Positions 27,308-37,875 of a stretch of 64,000 nucleotides of DNA are shown piece by piece. The stretch is from Spirochaetota bacterium (GTDB lineage: Bacteria; Spirochaetota; JAAYUW01; JAOAHJ01). The position numbers and the translations under genes are program-made. The notes beneath the pieces were generated by a model that worked only from the letters and a program-made list of their open reading frames with translations, made no database searches and had not been told where the DNA came from. Location: the NCBI GenBank assembly GCA_026415295.1, contig JAOAHJ010000008.1:1-64000 (forward strand), read 5' to 3'. Position 1 is the first letter of the stretch; the number at the start of each line of letters is the position of its first letter.

Positions 27308-28912
27308 ATGAAAATAAAAATTAAAAAATATATAAAAAAAAATTCAATAAAAAAATTAAAAACTATTAGAAAGGATATTCTGGAAAGTTTAAATTTTGGA
27401 TTAAAAAGTATTGATCCTATTAATTTATTAAATAATTTTATAGACGAAAAAAGGAATATATTAAAAATTGATTCAAAATATATAAAATTAGAAAATTTCA
27501 AAAATATCTACTTAATTTCAACCGGAAAAGCAGCTATTAAAATGGGTATTTCTATAATTAACAAACTTAAAATAAAAGAAGGATTAATTGTATCAAATGA
27601 AAAAATCAATAATTTAGAAAAAAAGATAATTCATATAATTAAAGAAAATCATAATAATGGAATTTTTAACATTAAACTTATTAAGGAAAATATTAAAAAA
27701 ATAAATTATATAAATGGAGGACACCCTTTACCTGATGAAAATTCTGTTATAGCAGGCAATAACATTTTAAAAATTATTAATAAATTAGAAGAAGATGATT
27801 TACTTATATTTCTTTTATCAGGAGGAAGTTCTTCTATAACAGAAGTTCCTTTAATACCTCTTGATATCTTAAAAAAATTAACTATCGATTTATTAAAAAG
27901 TGGAGCTGATATTTACGAATTAAATACTATTAGAAAGCATCTATCAAAATTAAAAGGAGGAAAATTACTTAAAATAGCAAAGTCTACAATTATTTCTTTT
28001 ATTCTTTCTGATGTACCAGGGGACAACCTTCAGATTATAGGGTCGGGCCCAACTTATTTTGATAATTCAAACTTAATCAATGCTTATTCTATACTCAAAA
28101 AATATAATTTGGATAAAAAATATAAAGAAGTATATCTATTTTTTAATAATAAAATTAATAATGAAAATTTTGAAACTTTAAAAGAAGAAGAATACAATAT
28201 TTTAGTTTCACAAAATAAACTCTACAATATTTTAATAGCCTCTAATTCTTATTGTTGTTATAATATATCAGAATACTTATTAAATAAAAATTATAATATA
28301 ATCCAAATTAATGAACCTTTATCAGGGAATGTTAAAAAAATTTCTAATTTAATCTTAAATATTCTTTATTATTTAATAAATAATAAAATTGAAAATAACA
28401 ATAATATTTTTTTAAATTTTTATGGTAAGATTTTAGAAAAAAATATAAAAACTGATTTTCCTATTGCAATAATTTGGGGAGGTGAATTAACAGTAAAAAT
28501 TAAAGGTAAAAGTGGAATTGGGGGAAGAAATCAGCATTTTGTTCTATCTTTTTTAAATAACATTATAAAATCAAGAAATATTAAATATTTAGATTTACTA
28601 TATATTCCAAGTTTTAAATTTAATAAAAAAAATAATAAAAATAATGAATCAAATTTATATGAAAAATATTTATTTTGTATTGTAAGTTTTGGAACTGATG
28701 GTATTGATGGAGTTTCAAAAGCTGCTGGAGCAATCGCTGATAATTGGACTTTAAGCTATATTTATAAAAATAAGATCAAAATAGAAAAATATATTAATTC
28801 TTTTGATTCATTTAATTTTTTTAATAAGATAAATGATTCTATAATAACAGGTCCCACAGGAACAAATGTTGCAGATGTTGGAATTTTAATAATAGATAAA
28901 TTCTTATTATAA
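27308..28912 (+). CDS. Glycerate 2-kinase (MOFRL/DUF4147 family)
   Basis: A 534-residue class II glycerate kinase producing 2-phosphoglycerate from glycerate and ATP. Visible motifs are STGKAAIKM near 72-80, GGHPLPDE, the phosphate-binding FLLSGGSSSI, IRKHLSKLKGGKL and LSDVPGD. The C-terminal MOFRL domain follows with WGGELTV, GIGGRNQHFVLSF, FGTDGIDG and GPTGTNVAD. Usual family length is about 420-450 residues. The excess is Asn/Lys/Ile-rich inserts (about 100-125, 350-375 and 425-440) that look like low-complexity loops. There is no ribosome-binding site before the ATG. It stands alone between divergent and convergent neighbours. Confidence 0.9.
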   Translation: MKIKIKKYIKKNSIKKLKTIRKDILESLNFGLKSIDPINLLNNFIDEKRNILKIDSKYIKLENFKNIYLISTGKAAIKMGISIINKLKIKEGLIVSNEKINNLEKKIIHIIKENHNNGIFNIKLIKENIKKINYINGGHPLPDENSVIAGNNILKIINKLEEDDLLIFLLSGGSSSITEVPLIPLDILKKLTIDLLKSGADIYELNTIRKHLSKLKGGKLLKIAKSTIISFILSDVPGDNLQIIGSGPTYFDNSNLINAYSILKKYNLDKKYKEVYLFFNNKINNENFETLKEEEYNILVSQNKLYNILIASNSYCCYNISEYLLNKNYNIIQINEPLSGNVKKISNLILNILYYLINNKIENNNNIFLNFYGKILEKNIKTDFPIAIIWGGELTVKIKGKSGIGGRNQHFVLSFLNNIIKSRNIKYLDLLYIPSFKFNKKNNKNNESNLYEKYLFCIVSFGTDGIDGVSKAAGAIADNWTLSYIYKNKIKIEKYINSFDSFNFFNKINDSIITGPTGTNVADVGILIIDKFLL

Positions 28913-28990
28913 AAAAATTTATTAAACTTTTTTAATAACCAATATAATTAATTAATTTAAATAATACTTAATTTCAAAAAATATTTGTCT

Positions 28991-30427
28991 TTAGTTTTCT
29001 ATGTAGAGAAAAGCTTCAAGGTTAAAATAATTCAAATAGTAATCCATTAATTCTAAATAAAAAGATATATTATCTAAACAAAGAGCCATTTTATATTTTA
29101 AAAAATCAATTTCATTTAGTTCTCCTTGTTGAAATGCAAACTCTTTTGATTTTATCAATTCTATATCTGCAATAATTTTAGAAAAATAATAATAAATTTT
29201 CATTTTATTTATTTCTAACTTATAAATTAAAGACTCAAGAAAATTTATTATATATTGATTAGAATATTCAAGCTGCCCAATTACCTTTTCAATTTCATTT
29301 CTAGCCTGTTTAATTTTATAATCTAAAGTTCCTGCATCATAAATTAACATAGATATTCCAAGAGAAATTGTTATATTGAAATCATTTGAAGTATACCATC
29401 CTATCTCAACCAATGGTATTCTTGGACCATTATAAGAAATCTCAACTCTTAAACCCAAATCAGGTTTAAAATAGCTACTAGATTTTATAATTTCATATTG
29501 TAATTGAACAATTTTTTTAAATATTTCAAGCTGTTTTAACTGTAAACTATTTTGGATAGATAATATCTTATAGTTTTCAGGTAATTTATAAAAAAAACTT
29601 TCTATATCATTTATATTAAATTTTCTATCAAGTTCTGTAAAATCAATAATTATATTTAAATCTTTATCATAATTTAATACACTTTTTAATTCTAATAAAA
29701 TCTTTTCTCTTTCATTTCTTATTTTAACATAGTTATATTCAAATTCTTTTTGATTAATTAAAATTTGAAGAAATTCAGAGTATGTTATAAAACCATTTTC
29801 ATAATTTTTTTTTGATAAATTTATTATTCTTTCAATTAATTTTCCTTGTTCATCAAAATAAAAAAGTACTTTATCCATTAAATAAATTAAATGATAATAT
29901 GATTTAATTTTTGTTTTAACCTCATTTATTTTTTCTAACTTCTTCAATTTAGCTGATTCGACTAAAAGTTCATAAATCTTTATAGAATTATCAATCTTTC
30001 CCCAAGTAAAAATAGCTTGGTCAATAATTAATTTAAATTGATAAAGTGTCTTCTCCATACCTTTATAAATAATTGTATCTTGAGGAGGAATTAATATTTC
30101 ACCCCCTGAATATAAAAATGATCCAAATTGCCCTGCATTTATTGAAATAGGACCTATTGGATTAGATAAATAACTCATACTAACTGTTAAAGAAATAGAT
30201 GGATATTTTTTTGCTTTTGCTATTAAAAGATCATATTCTGCTTTTTTAATATCTAAATCTATATTTTTTATTTCTATATTATTATTTAATGCATAATTAA
30301 TAAGTTTTTGCAAATCAAATTTATATACTTCATCAGATAAACAAAATATAGAAAAATAAATAAATAAAATAAAAAATATAGATATTTTTATAAAATTTAA
30401 AAAAATTTTTTTTATAAAATTTATCAT
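28991..30427 (-). CDS. TolC-family outer-membrane efflux protein
   Basis: A 478-residue outer-membrane channel component. The N-terminal signal (about 8-32) is followed by FDLQKLINYALNNNIEIKNID, the standard TolC/OEP opening. Two long helical heptad regions and the internal repeat (LLIAKAKKYPSISLTVSMSY and ISLGISMLIYDAGTLDYKI) match the OEP duplication. It is the last gene of the minus-strand efflux operon (adaptor, RND pump, lipoprotein, TolC) and supplies the exit duct. The start has no strong ribosome-binding site. Substrates are unknown. Confidence 0.87.
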   Translation of the reverse strand: MINFIKKIFLNFIKISIFFILFIYFSIFCLSDEVYKFDLQKLINYALNNNIEIKNIDLDIKKAEYDLLIAKAKKYPSISLTVSMSYLSNPIGPISINAGQFGSFLYSGGEILIPPQDTIIYKGMEKTLYQFKLIIDQAIFTWGKIDNSIKIYELLVESAKLKKLEKINEVKTKIKSYYHLIYLMDKVLFYFDEQGKLIERIINLSKKNYENGFITYSEFLQILINQKEFEYNYVKIRNEREKILLELKSVLNYDKDLNIIIDFTELDRKFNINDIESFFYKLPENYKILSIQNSLQLKQLEIFKKIVQLQYEIIKSSSYFKPDLGLRVEISYNGPRIPLVEIGWYTSNDFNITISLGISMLIYDAGTLDYKIKQARNEIEKVIGQLEYSNQYIINFLESLIYKLEINKMKIYYYFSKIIADIELIKSKEFAFQQGELNEIDFLKYKMALCLDNISFYLELMDYYLNYFNLEAFLYIEN

Positions 30428-30552
30428 AATAAAATCAATGAAAATAAAAAATTTTTAATTCTATAATAAATAAAAAATAAAACAAAATTAAAAATATTTT
30501 TTATATAAAAATATTCTAAATATCTTTAATTATTTTAATTTTTATTTTATTT

Positions 30553-31836
30553 TTATATATTTATTTCTATATAATTATCAGCATTTTCATATATTCTGAA
30601 ATTATTTATTGTTGTTTTTAAATTGTTCATAGAATCATAAACCTCTATTTTAATATCTTGATAATTTTGATTTCCCTCGACTCCATCAGGATAAAGCTCA
30701 ATATTTTGAATTTCAAAGTAACCTGGAATAGATGTTTGATTATTAGGATAAAAAGTATATGTTCTTGTTGTTTTCGATGTTTGTTCATTATTTCTTGTTT
30801 TATAAGTTATTTTAACTTTATAACCATTTACACCACTTCCTGATAATTTTACAACTCCATTAATTGACTCTGTAAAAATTAATTTCCTCATTTTAAGAGG
30901 AGGTAATTGAACTGTAGCATCTTTATTAATAACAAAACTTTGATAATAATCTTCATAAATTCCATTTCCATCAGGATCCCAACTGGTATTATCAGTTAGA
31001 TTTGAATCTATATTTGACGAGGTTTCATAATCAGTTAAAGAAATCAAAACTCTTACTTTAGTCTTCTTTTTATCATCCTTCAAATTAGGAACTTTTGGAA
31101 ATGATATTTTTATAGAATAATTTCCATTTGAATCTGTTAAAACAGTATAGGTTGGTTTGTTGTTAAAATTAGAATCATTAACAATTGGATCACCATTTAC
31201 ATCAAAGGACCAACTTTCAGGAACATATATATTAACACTTACATTTGGTATTCCTTCTCCACTGGATATATCTATTATTTTACCTCTAATTATTGCGCTA
31301 TTTTTTATTCTTTCAACTTTAATTGGAGGAATTCTAGTAGTTGAATCCGAAATAATCCTGTGTCTCGTATAAGAAACTCCATAGTCTTCGTGATAAAAAA
31401 CTAATATTATATCCATTATATCAGCATCTTTTCCAAAATTAGGAAATAAAGTCTTCCAAACTATTGCATTAAAATTAAATACTCCACTTTCATTACCTTG
31501 ATTTGAAGTTGTAATTGATGTAAAACAATTATTGAAAAAAATTAAATAATTTGAATTTTTTTGATAATTATTCCAATCTTCCTTAAAATTATTTTCTTCA
31601 GTATATAGAAATACATAACCATCATTTATTCCATTCCCTGTTTCAGAATCAATATATTTTCCTGTTAAAGATGCCCTAAAAACACTTGAACATGAAAATA
31701 ATATAAAAAAATTAAGTAAAAGATAAAAAACTATTATTTTCTTAATATTATAAAATAAATAACTTAATATTTTTTTTATTAAATTAATTTTATCTTTAAA
31801 GTACTTTTTAATAATATTTTTTATATAATTTAACAT
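30553..31836 (-). CDS. Lipoprotein with carboxypeptidase-regulatory-like beta-sandwich repeats
   Basis: A 427-residue lipoprotein. An unusually long basic and hydrophobic leader ends in the lipobox LFSC, with Cys49 as the likely lipidated residue. The mature part has repeated Ig/transthyretin-like units: ASLTGKYIDSETGNGINDGY, IRGKIIDISSGEGIPNVSV and VNGYKVKITYK. The pattern G-x-V-x-D-x-x-[TS]-G-x-[GP]-[IL]-x-[ND]-[AV]-x-V is that of CarboxypepD_reg folds, and an Asp-rich WDPDGNGIYED loop may bind Ca2+. GAGGA lies before the ATG. It sits inside the efflux operon between pump and TolC genes, which is not a standard component, so it may modify or scaffold the envelope complex. Confidence 0.72.
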   Translation of the reverse strand: MLNYIKNIIKKYFKDKINLIKKILSYLFYNIKKIIVFYLLLNFFILFSCSSVFRASLTGKYIDSETGNGINDGYVFLYTEENNFKEDWNNYQKNSNYLIFFNNCFTSITTSNQGNESGVFNFNAIVWKTLFPNFGKDADIMDIILVFYHEDYGVSYTRHRIISDSTTRIPPIKVERIKNSAIIRGKIIDISSGEGIPNVSVNIYVPESWSFDVNGDPIVNDSNFNNKPTYTVLTDSNGNYSIKISFPKVPNLKDDKKKTKVRVLISLTDYETSSNIDSNLTDNTSWDPDGNGIYEDYYQSFVINKDATVQLPPLKMRKLIFTESINGVVKLSGSGVNGYKVKITYKTRNNEQTSKTTRTYTFYPNNQTSIPGYFEIQNIELYPDGVEGNQNYQDIKIEVYDSMNNLKTTINNFRIYENADNYIEINI

Positions 31837-31852
31837 AAATCAATCCTCTAAT

Positions 31853-34800
31853 CTACTTTTTATACTCTTTTTTACTTTCAAAAATATAATATATTAGAGG
31901 AACAATAACCAAAGTTATTAATGTTGAAGTTAGCAATCCTGCAGCAATCACAAGACCCAGTGGCCTATATACATTTGCTCCTTCTCCAATACCTAAAGCC
32001 ATAGGTAAAACTCCTAGAATAGTAGTTAAGGAAGTCATCAAAATAGGTCTCAATCTGCTACTTCCTGCATTTATAACTGCATCTTTTAATGATTTTTTAT
32101 AATATTTTCTATTCAATTCTATAAAGTCTATTAAAACTATAGCATTATTAACTACTGTCCCTGCAAGAGTTATCAAACCTAAAAAAGAAACTATTGATAA
32201 AGTTGTTTTCCCAATTAATATACCAAGTGTAGCACCAATAAGCATAAATGGAATTGATACTAAAATAATAAATGGATGAGAAAATCTTTCAAATTGTATT
32301 ACCATTACCATATAAACTAAAAAAATACCTATTAATAAAACAACAAATAATGATTGGAAAGATGTTTTAATCTCTTTTGCACTTCCAATAATTTCCCAAT
32401 TAACCCCTAATGGAAAAACAATATTTTTTAATATAGGTTTTATCCTTTTTTCTATGCCTCTCAAATCTGGATTAGATAAATAAGCTGTAACAACTATTGA
32501 TTTTAACCTATTTCTATGATTAATCAAAGAAACAGATGGTTTTAAATTTAATTTTGCAAAACTTGAAAAAGGAACAAAATTTCCACTTTTTGATTTAAGA
32601 AAAATTTCATTTAAAATATTTGAAGTTATTTTTTGATCAGAAATATCAGATTTTAAAAATATAGGAAATACTTTATCATTCAACCTAAATTTACCAGCAT
32701 TCATTCCATAAAAATATATTCTTGATGCTATTGCTGCTTCATATGGAGACACCCCTAAATTACCCATAAAATCTAATTTCATCTCTGAAAGAAGTTCTAT
32801 TGAATCAAAAGATACAGAAAGATTAGTTTGCAAAACAGATTTATCATTTGCAAGTATCTGCTCTACCATTTTAGCTGATTTATAAATAGAATCAAAATTT
32901 GTACCATAAACTTCAATCATAAAACCTTTTCCACCTAGAGCAATTGAAGCAAGAGAACCTAAGCCCCCATTAGAAATAGAAATATTAAAATCAGGAATTG
33001 TTGCTTCTGCCTTTTTTTGTAAAAATTTAATAATTTCAAAAACAGACCTTTTTCTCTTTTCCACAGGAACCAATCTTATCTTACCATAAGCAATATTAGA
33101 CTTTGAACTTATTCCAAAAAAATCACCCCTACCTATTAAAAAATAAGTAGACTCTATTTCATTAATATATTCCTTTATTATTTTTTCAAATATTAAGACT
33201 TTTTTCCTTGTTTTTTCAAGAGAGTATCCTACAGGAGTTGATATTTTTACTTCAATTTCACTCATATCTGATTCACTTAAAAATTCAAATCCAATAATAT
33301 CAAGAGTTATTAAAGATATTATAAGTAAAACAACAGCTATTGTTATTACAAATTTTCTCTCAGATAAAGCAAAAGACAATATATTTTTATAAAAGTTAAT
33401 TAATTTACTTAATAGTTTTTCAATAGTATTTGAAAATTTAATAAAAATGTCTTTAGTTTTAGTAAGAAACTGACTCAAAGCATATTTTTTTCTATCATTA
33501 AAATTTTTGTTGTAAAAATTTTTTATTTTTTTTTCAGGAAAAAAATAAGAAACTGCATATGGCACAAAAATTATTGCTACAATCAAAGAACCAGCTAAAG
33601 CTAAAGATATTGTTAAAGCAATATCTTTTAATACAAGACCTGCTATACCTTTTATAAAAATCATAGGAATAAATACAGCAAGAGATGTTGTAGTAGAAGC
33701 TAAAACTGCTCCTGCAACCTCCTTAGTTCCTAAAAATGCAGCTTCTTTATAATTTAAATTTTCTTTAATTTTTGTATCTATATTTTCTAAAACAACTATT
33801 GAAGCATCTACAACCATTCCAATTCCAACAGTTAAACCACTTAATGTCATTAAATTTATAGATCTTCCAGTTAATTTCATTCCAATAAAAGCAAATAATA
33901 AAGAAAGAGGAATTGAAAAAGATACAACTAATGTTGCCCTTAAATTTCTCAAAAACAAAAATAATATTAAAATTGCTAAAAAGCCTCCCATAACAGCAGA
34001 ATCTCGAACAGTATTAATAGACTTTTTTATGTCCCATCCTTGATTTGAAATAACTTGAAATCTTATAATACCTCCATAAATATTTTCAATGTCTTTAAAT
34101 TGTTTTATTATATTCTGAGTTGTTTTTAAAGTATCTTTACCTTGTTGTTTCATTATATCTATAACAATAACCTGTTCGCCTAGAGAAGATGTATACTCAT
34201 CAGGCTTTGGAATAGAAAGTTCTATTTTAGCTACATCTTTAAGTCTTATAAATGTTTTATCAAAATATCCAACAACAAGATTTTCTATATCTGATATAGA
34301 CTTAAATTCCCCAAAACTCCTTATATTAATATCTTTACCTTGAAAGGTAACAATTCCACCTGGAAATGAAATATTATAATATTTTAATATTTGGAAAATA
34401 TCTAAGATTGAAATATTTTTTGAATTTATTAGATCTTTTTTAACTGTAATTATTAATTTTTTTTTCTCTCCACCATGAAGTATTATCTCTGAAACCCCTT
34501 CTATTCTAGCAATTCTACTTCTTATCTGCTTTTCAAAAAATTCAGTTAATTCCTCTTTATTTAAAGAACTTTTAAGAATAGCAGTTACTATAGGTAATTT
34601 ACTAGGATCCATTTTAAGAATTTCTGGAATACCAGAAATACCTTCTGGCAAGTCATTAGCAACGCTATTAAGTTTTTCTCTTACCTCAGGAAATTTCTTA
34701 TCAATATCTACTCCCCAATTAAAACTAATTTCAATTAAGGACAGGGAATCAAAAGAACTTGATTGTATAGAATCAATCCCAGATAATGTAGATAAAGCAT

Positions 34801-35008
34801 CTTCAATCGGGCTTGTTACATCTTTTTCAACATCAATAGAACTTGCTCCTGGATAAGTAGTTATAATTAAAAGAGAAGGTAAAAAAATATCAGGAAACAT
34901 TTCTTGTCTTAAAGAATATAAAGATAATATACCAAAAAAAATTAAAGCTATTACTAAAATAGTTATTATAACAAAATGTTCTATCGAAAACTTAATTAAT
35001 TTTTCCAT
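31853..35008 (-). CDS. RND-family efflux transporter, inner-membrane pump
   Basis: A 1051-residue RND pump with the expected twelve membrane helices and two large periplasmic loops (about 35-330 and 560-860). Helix 4 carries GIGMVVDASIVVLENID, where a single Asp replaces the Asp-Asp pair of AcrB. This is seen in many RND branches and still provides the proton-relay acid. Other matches are PGASSIDVEKDVTSPIED near the N-terminus, RPILMTSLTTILGVLPMALG and GEGANVYRPLG in the C-half. It starts 5 bases after the adaptor stop codon with no ribosome-binding site, suggesting translational coupling. It uses proton motive force to export drugs, lipids or other hydrophobic compounds; the substrate is unknown. 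Confidence 0.94.
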   Translation of the reverse strand: MEKLIKFSIEHFVIITILVIALIFFGILSLYSLRQEMFPDIFLPSLLIITTYPGASSIDVEKDVTSPIEDALSTLSGIDSIQSSSFDSLSLIEISFNWGVDIDKKFPEVREKLNSVANDLPEGISGIPEILKMDPSKLPIVTAILKSSLNKEELTEFFEKQIRSRIARIEGVSEIILHGGEKKKLIITVKKDLINSKNISILDIFQILKYYNISFPGGIVTFQGKDINIRSFGEFKSISDIENLVVGYFDKTFIRLKDVAKIELSIPKPDEYTSSLGEQVIVIDIMKQQGKDTLKTTQNIIKQFKDIENIYGGIIRFQVISNQGWDIKKSINTVRDSAVMGGFLAILILFLFLRNLRATLVVSFSIPLSLLFAFIGMKLTGRSINLMTLSGLTVGIGMVVDASIVVLENIDTKIKENLNYKEAAFLGTKEVAGAVLASTTTSLAVFIPMIFIKGIAGLVLKDIALTISLALAGSLIVAIIFVPYAVSYFFPEKKIKNFYNKNFNDRKKYALSQFLTKTKDIFIKFSNTIEKLLSKLINFYKNILSFALSERKFVITIAVVLLIISLITLDIIGFEFLSESDMSEIEVKISTPVGYSLEKTRKKVLIFEKIIKEYINEIESTYFLIGRGDFFGISSKSNIAYGKIRLVPVEKRKRSVFEIIKFLQKKAEATIPDFNISISNGGLGSLASIALGGKGFMIEVYGTNFDSIYKSAKMVEQILANDKSVLQTNLSVSFDSIELLSEMKLDFMGNLGVSPYEAAIASRIYFYGMNAGKFRLNDKVFPIFLKSDISDQKITSNILNEIFLKSKSGNFVPFSSFAKLNLKPSVSLINHRNRLKSIVVTAYLSNPDLRGIEKRIKPILKNIVFPLGVNWEIIGSAKEIKTSFQSLFVVLLIGIFLVYMVMVIQFERFSHPFIILVSIPFMLIGATLGILIGKTTLSIVSFLGLITLAGTVVNNAIVLIDFIELNRKYYKKSLKDAVINAGSSRLRPILMTSLTTILGVLPMALGIGEGANVYRPLGLVIAAGLLTSTLITLVIVPLIYYIFESKKEYKK

Positions 35009-35013
35009 ATTGT

Positions 35014-36072
35014 TTAATATACAGTATGTTCTTCAATAATATTAACTTTCTGTCCTTCTTTAAGGAAATGTTGGCCATCTATAATAAACTTATAATCTTT
35101 ATATTCTTTTGGTATTTGAAAGTATTGATCATTTGAAAAAGTTACATCTAGTTTTATTTTATAAGCTTTAGAGGATTTTTCATCAACATAAAAAGCAAAA
35201 TTATTTAACAATAATACTTCTATTGGTAAATAATAAACCTTTTCTCTTTTATCAATTACAAAATTAACATTTAAAGACATCCCAGGTAAAATCTCTTTAA
35301 TATCTTGAATAGAACAAATTACAGTGAAAGTTTTTGTCTCAGGAGATATAAATGGAGTAATGTATTTTATTTTTCCTTTAATTTTTTTATCAATAAAATC
35401 TTGGAAGGTTATATAAATTTCCATCTGATTCTGCAATTTTGAAAATAAAAAATAATATTTTTCCGGAACTTTAACTTCCACTACTAAATTAGATAAATCA
35501 CCTATTGTAACAATTGGTACTTGAGGGGCAACAAGAGATCCTGGAACACTATGTGTCATCAAAACTACACCATTCACAGGTGATACTATCTTAGTATATC
35601 CTAGCTGTAATTTTGATAATTCATATTGGGATCTATAAGCCTCATATTGAGCTTTTGCCTGTTCATAATTTTGTTTTGAAGTAGCTCCATTTTTATAAAG
35701 AGTTTCTACTCTTTCAAAAGTAGATTTAGCTGATTCAAAGGCAGCTTTAATCTGCTCATATTGAAGAAGGTATGGCCCCTGATCAATTTCTCCTATTATT
35801 TGCCCCTCTTTAACTTTATCTCCAACCGAAACTAACAAAGAAATTAATGAACCAGAAATTTTAGGTAAAATAGTTACAACTGATTCAGATTTAACAAATC
35901 CAGAAACTACTAATGTCTTTTCAATATTTCCATACATCGGTTTAATTGTTTCAACTGGAATCACTATTTCTTCATTATTTGGTATTTGTTTAGCTCTTGA
36001 TAAAAACCATATAATAATAATTATTAATAATACACTAAATAAAATAAAATATCTTATATTTCTGTTTGTCAT
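35014..36072 (-). CDS. RND efflux periplasmic adaptor (membrane fusion protein)
   Basis: A 352-residue HlyD/AcrA-type adaptor with one N-terminal membrane helix (about 7-25). It shows the barrel-sandwich halves GSLISLLVSVGDKVKEGQII and SPVNGVVLMTHSVPGSLV around a short alpha-hairpin (about 110-155, with YEQAKAQYEAYRSQYE). A beta-barrel domain and a membrane-proximal C-terminal part follow. It bridges the RND pump and TolC. It is the first gene of the minus-strand operon 36072-28991. The start lacks a clear Shine-Dalgarno. Confidence 0.92.
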   Translation of the reverse strand: MTNRNIRYFILFSVLLIIIIIWFLSRAKQIPNNEEIVIPVETIKPMYGNIEKTLVVSGFVKSESVVTILPKISGSLISLLVSVGDKVKEGQIIGEIDQGPYLLQYEQIKAAFESAKSTFERVETLYKNGATSKQNYEQAKAQYEAYRSQYELSKLQLGYTKIVSPVNGVVLMTHSVPGSLVAPQVPIVTIGDLSNLVVEVKVPEKYYFLFSKLQNQMEIYITFQDFIDKKIKGKIKYITPFISPETKTFTVICSIQDIKEILPGMSLNVNFVIDKREKVYYLPIEVLLLNNFAFYVDEKSSKAYKIKLDVTFSNDQYFQIPKEYKDYKFIIDGQHFLKEGQKVNIIEEHTVY

Positions 36073-36307
36073 AGATTTTAATAAAAAATTGAATATTATA
36101 AAATCAAATTCTTCCTATAAAAATTATAATTTAAATATTATTTAATTCAAAATATTTAATATAAAATCAATATTATTTATTGAAAAAAATACAATTAAAA
36201 TTAAAATATATTTATGAAAATTTAGCACTTCTATCAGATTTCTAAACTAATCTTTTATATAAAAAATTTATTCATTTCATTTAATATTTTTTTAAGGAGT
36301 TTTTAAT

Positions 36308-36952
36308 ATGGAAACTTCTGAAAGAAAAAAAAGACTTGAAATTAAAGTTTTAAGAACAATTGAAAATCTTAGAAAAAGAAATTTTGGAGCTGAATTTTTT
36401 GAAACAAAAGAAGAAGCTATAAAATATTTTTTAACAAAAATTGATAAAGATAAAAGCATAGGATATGGCGGTTCAAGAACTCTTGAACAGATTGAAATAA
36501 TTCAATACCTAAGAGAAAACAATTATAATCTTTTAGATAGAAATAAAGATGGTTTAACTAAAGATCAAAGAGAAGAAATTCAAAAAAAAATACTAACATG
36601 TGAAATATTTATTTCTTCATCAAATGGCATTTCTGAAACTGGGGAAATTGTTAATATTGATTTATGGGGAAATAGAATATGTCCCATAATTTATGGTCCA
36701 AAAAAGGTTTTTATTTTTGCAGGATGGAATAAAATAGAAGATGACCTTGAAAAAACAATTTATAGAGTTAAAAATATTGCTTCAGTTCAAAATGCAATAA
36801 GATTTAATAGAAATACTCCATGTACTAAAAGTGGTAGATGTTTTGATTGCATTTCACCAGAAAGAATTTGTGGAACATTAACTATCATTAGCTATTGTGG
36901 TGAAAAAGAAAGAATAGAAGTATTATTTATTAAAGAAGATTTAGGATTCTAG
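36308..36952 (+). CDS. LUD-domain (LutC/DUF162) protein with Cys-rich C-terminus
   Basis: A 214-residue LUD-domain protein, the family of LutB/LutC lactate-utilisation components. The core shows SIGYGGSRTLEQI and SSNGISETGEIVNIDLWGNR, the latter a near-invariant family stretch. The C-terminus has Cys172, Cys178, Cys181 and Cys188 in NTPCTKSGRCFDC and SPERICG, an arrangement that could hold an Fe-S cluster or metal and occurs in stand-alone anaerobe members. Partner lutA/lutB genes are absent. AAGGAG precedes the ATG. The PHP gene follows by 26 bases and is probably cotranscribed. Confidence 0.86.
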   Translation: METSERKKRLEIKVLRTIENLRKRNFGAEFFETKEEAIKYFLTKIDKDKSIGYGGSRTLEQIEIIQYLRENNYNLLDRNKDGLTKDQREEIQKKILTCEIFISSSNGISETGEIVNIDLWGNRICPIIYGPKKVFIFAGWNKIEDDLEKTIYRVKNIASVQNAIRFNRNTPCTKSGRCFDCISPERICGTLTIISYCGEKERIEVLFIKEDLGF

Positions 36953-36978
36953 TTAAACAAATCTTTTAGGAATATAAT

Positions 36979-37875
36979 TTGGACTTCATAAATATTGATT
37001 TTCATATTCACTCTTGTCTTTCACCATGCGGAAGTCTTGAAATGGGACCTTTTAATTTAATTAATAAACTTAACCAATTTAATATTAAATTAGCCTCTAT
37101 TACAGATCATAATACAATAATTAACTTTCCTTCATATTTTATAAATGGGTTAAAGAATCAGATTCTTTTTTTACCAGGTATTGAAGTTCAAACAATGGAA
37201 GAAGTGCATCTTGTTATTATATTTCCTACCTATATTGAAGCAAAAATTTTTTATGATTCATATTTAAAAGATAAAATTAATATTATTAAAGCAAATTATG
37301 AAATATTTGGAGATCAACCAATAATTGATGAAAATGAAAACATTATATCAGAAGAAGAAAATCTTTTAATACAATCACTCAATATTTCTTTTAACAATAT
37401 TTGTAAGATTTTAGAAAATGAAGGCTATATCTATTTTCCTTCACATTTTTTTTCTGATTCATTTTCTGTTATTTCTCAACTTGGTTTTTTACCTTCAGAT
37501 TTAAATATTAAACTTATAGAAATATCGAATACAAAAGATATAGAAAAATTAAGAGAGGATTATATTCTCAATAATAAAAATATTAATATCATCACAAATT
37601 CTGATGCACATTATTTAAATGATATTGGAAGGAAATATTTTAAAATCAAAAATAAAGAATTATCTGAATTATTTTTAAATTTTAATATAGAGTATAACAA
37701 ATATTTAATAAATGAGAAGATAGATTATTTTAGTATTATAAATAGTAATATCTACTTTAAATTTCCTCAATTAAGAGATAATATTATTGTAATTTATAAT
37801 AAAATTAAAGAAATACTATATTCTGATAATAATTTTTTTATTCAAAATGTAGAAAATATTTTTTCTGCAATTTGA
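36979..37875 (+). CDS. PHP-domain metal-dependent phosphoesterase (TTG start)
   Basis: A 298-residue polymerase-and-histidinol-phosphatase-type protein. The metal ligands begin at once with DFHIHSCLSPCG (Asp7, His9, His11), then ITDHNTI, then LPGIEVQT with a conserved Glu, and the C-terminal NSDAH. The only start that keeps the first His-x-His motif is the TTG at 36979, with TTAGGAA upstream; no ATG precedes it in frame. This supports a genuine TTG initiation. Family members hydrolyse nucleotide phosphates or related esters. Its 3' end overlaps the convergent radical SAM gene by 34 bases. Confidence 0.85.
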   Translation: MDFINIDFHIHSCLSPCGSLEMGPFNLINKLNQFNIKLASITDHNTIINFPSYFINGLKNQILFLPGIEVQTMEEVHLVIIFPTYIEAKIFYDSYLKDKINIIKANYEIFGDQPIIDENENIISEEENLLIQSLNISFNNICKILENEGYIYFPSHFFSDSFSVISQLGFLPSDLNIKLIEISNTKDIEKLREDYILNNKNINIITNSDAHYLNDIGRKYFKIKNKELSELFLNFNIEYNKYLINEKIDYFSIINSNIYFKFPQLRDNIIVIYNKIKEILYSDNNFFIQNVENIFSAI

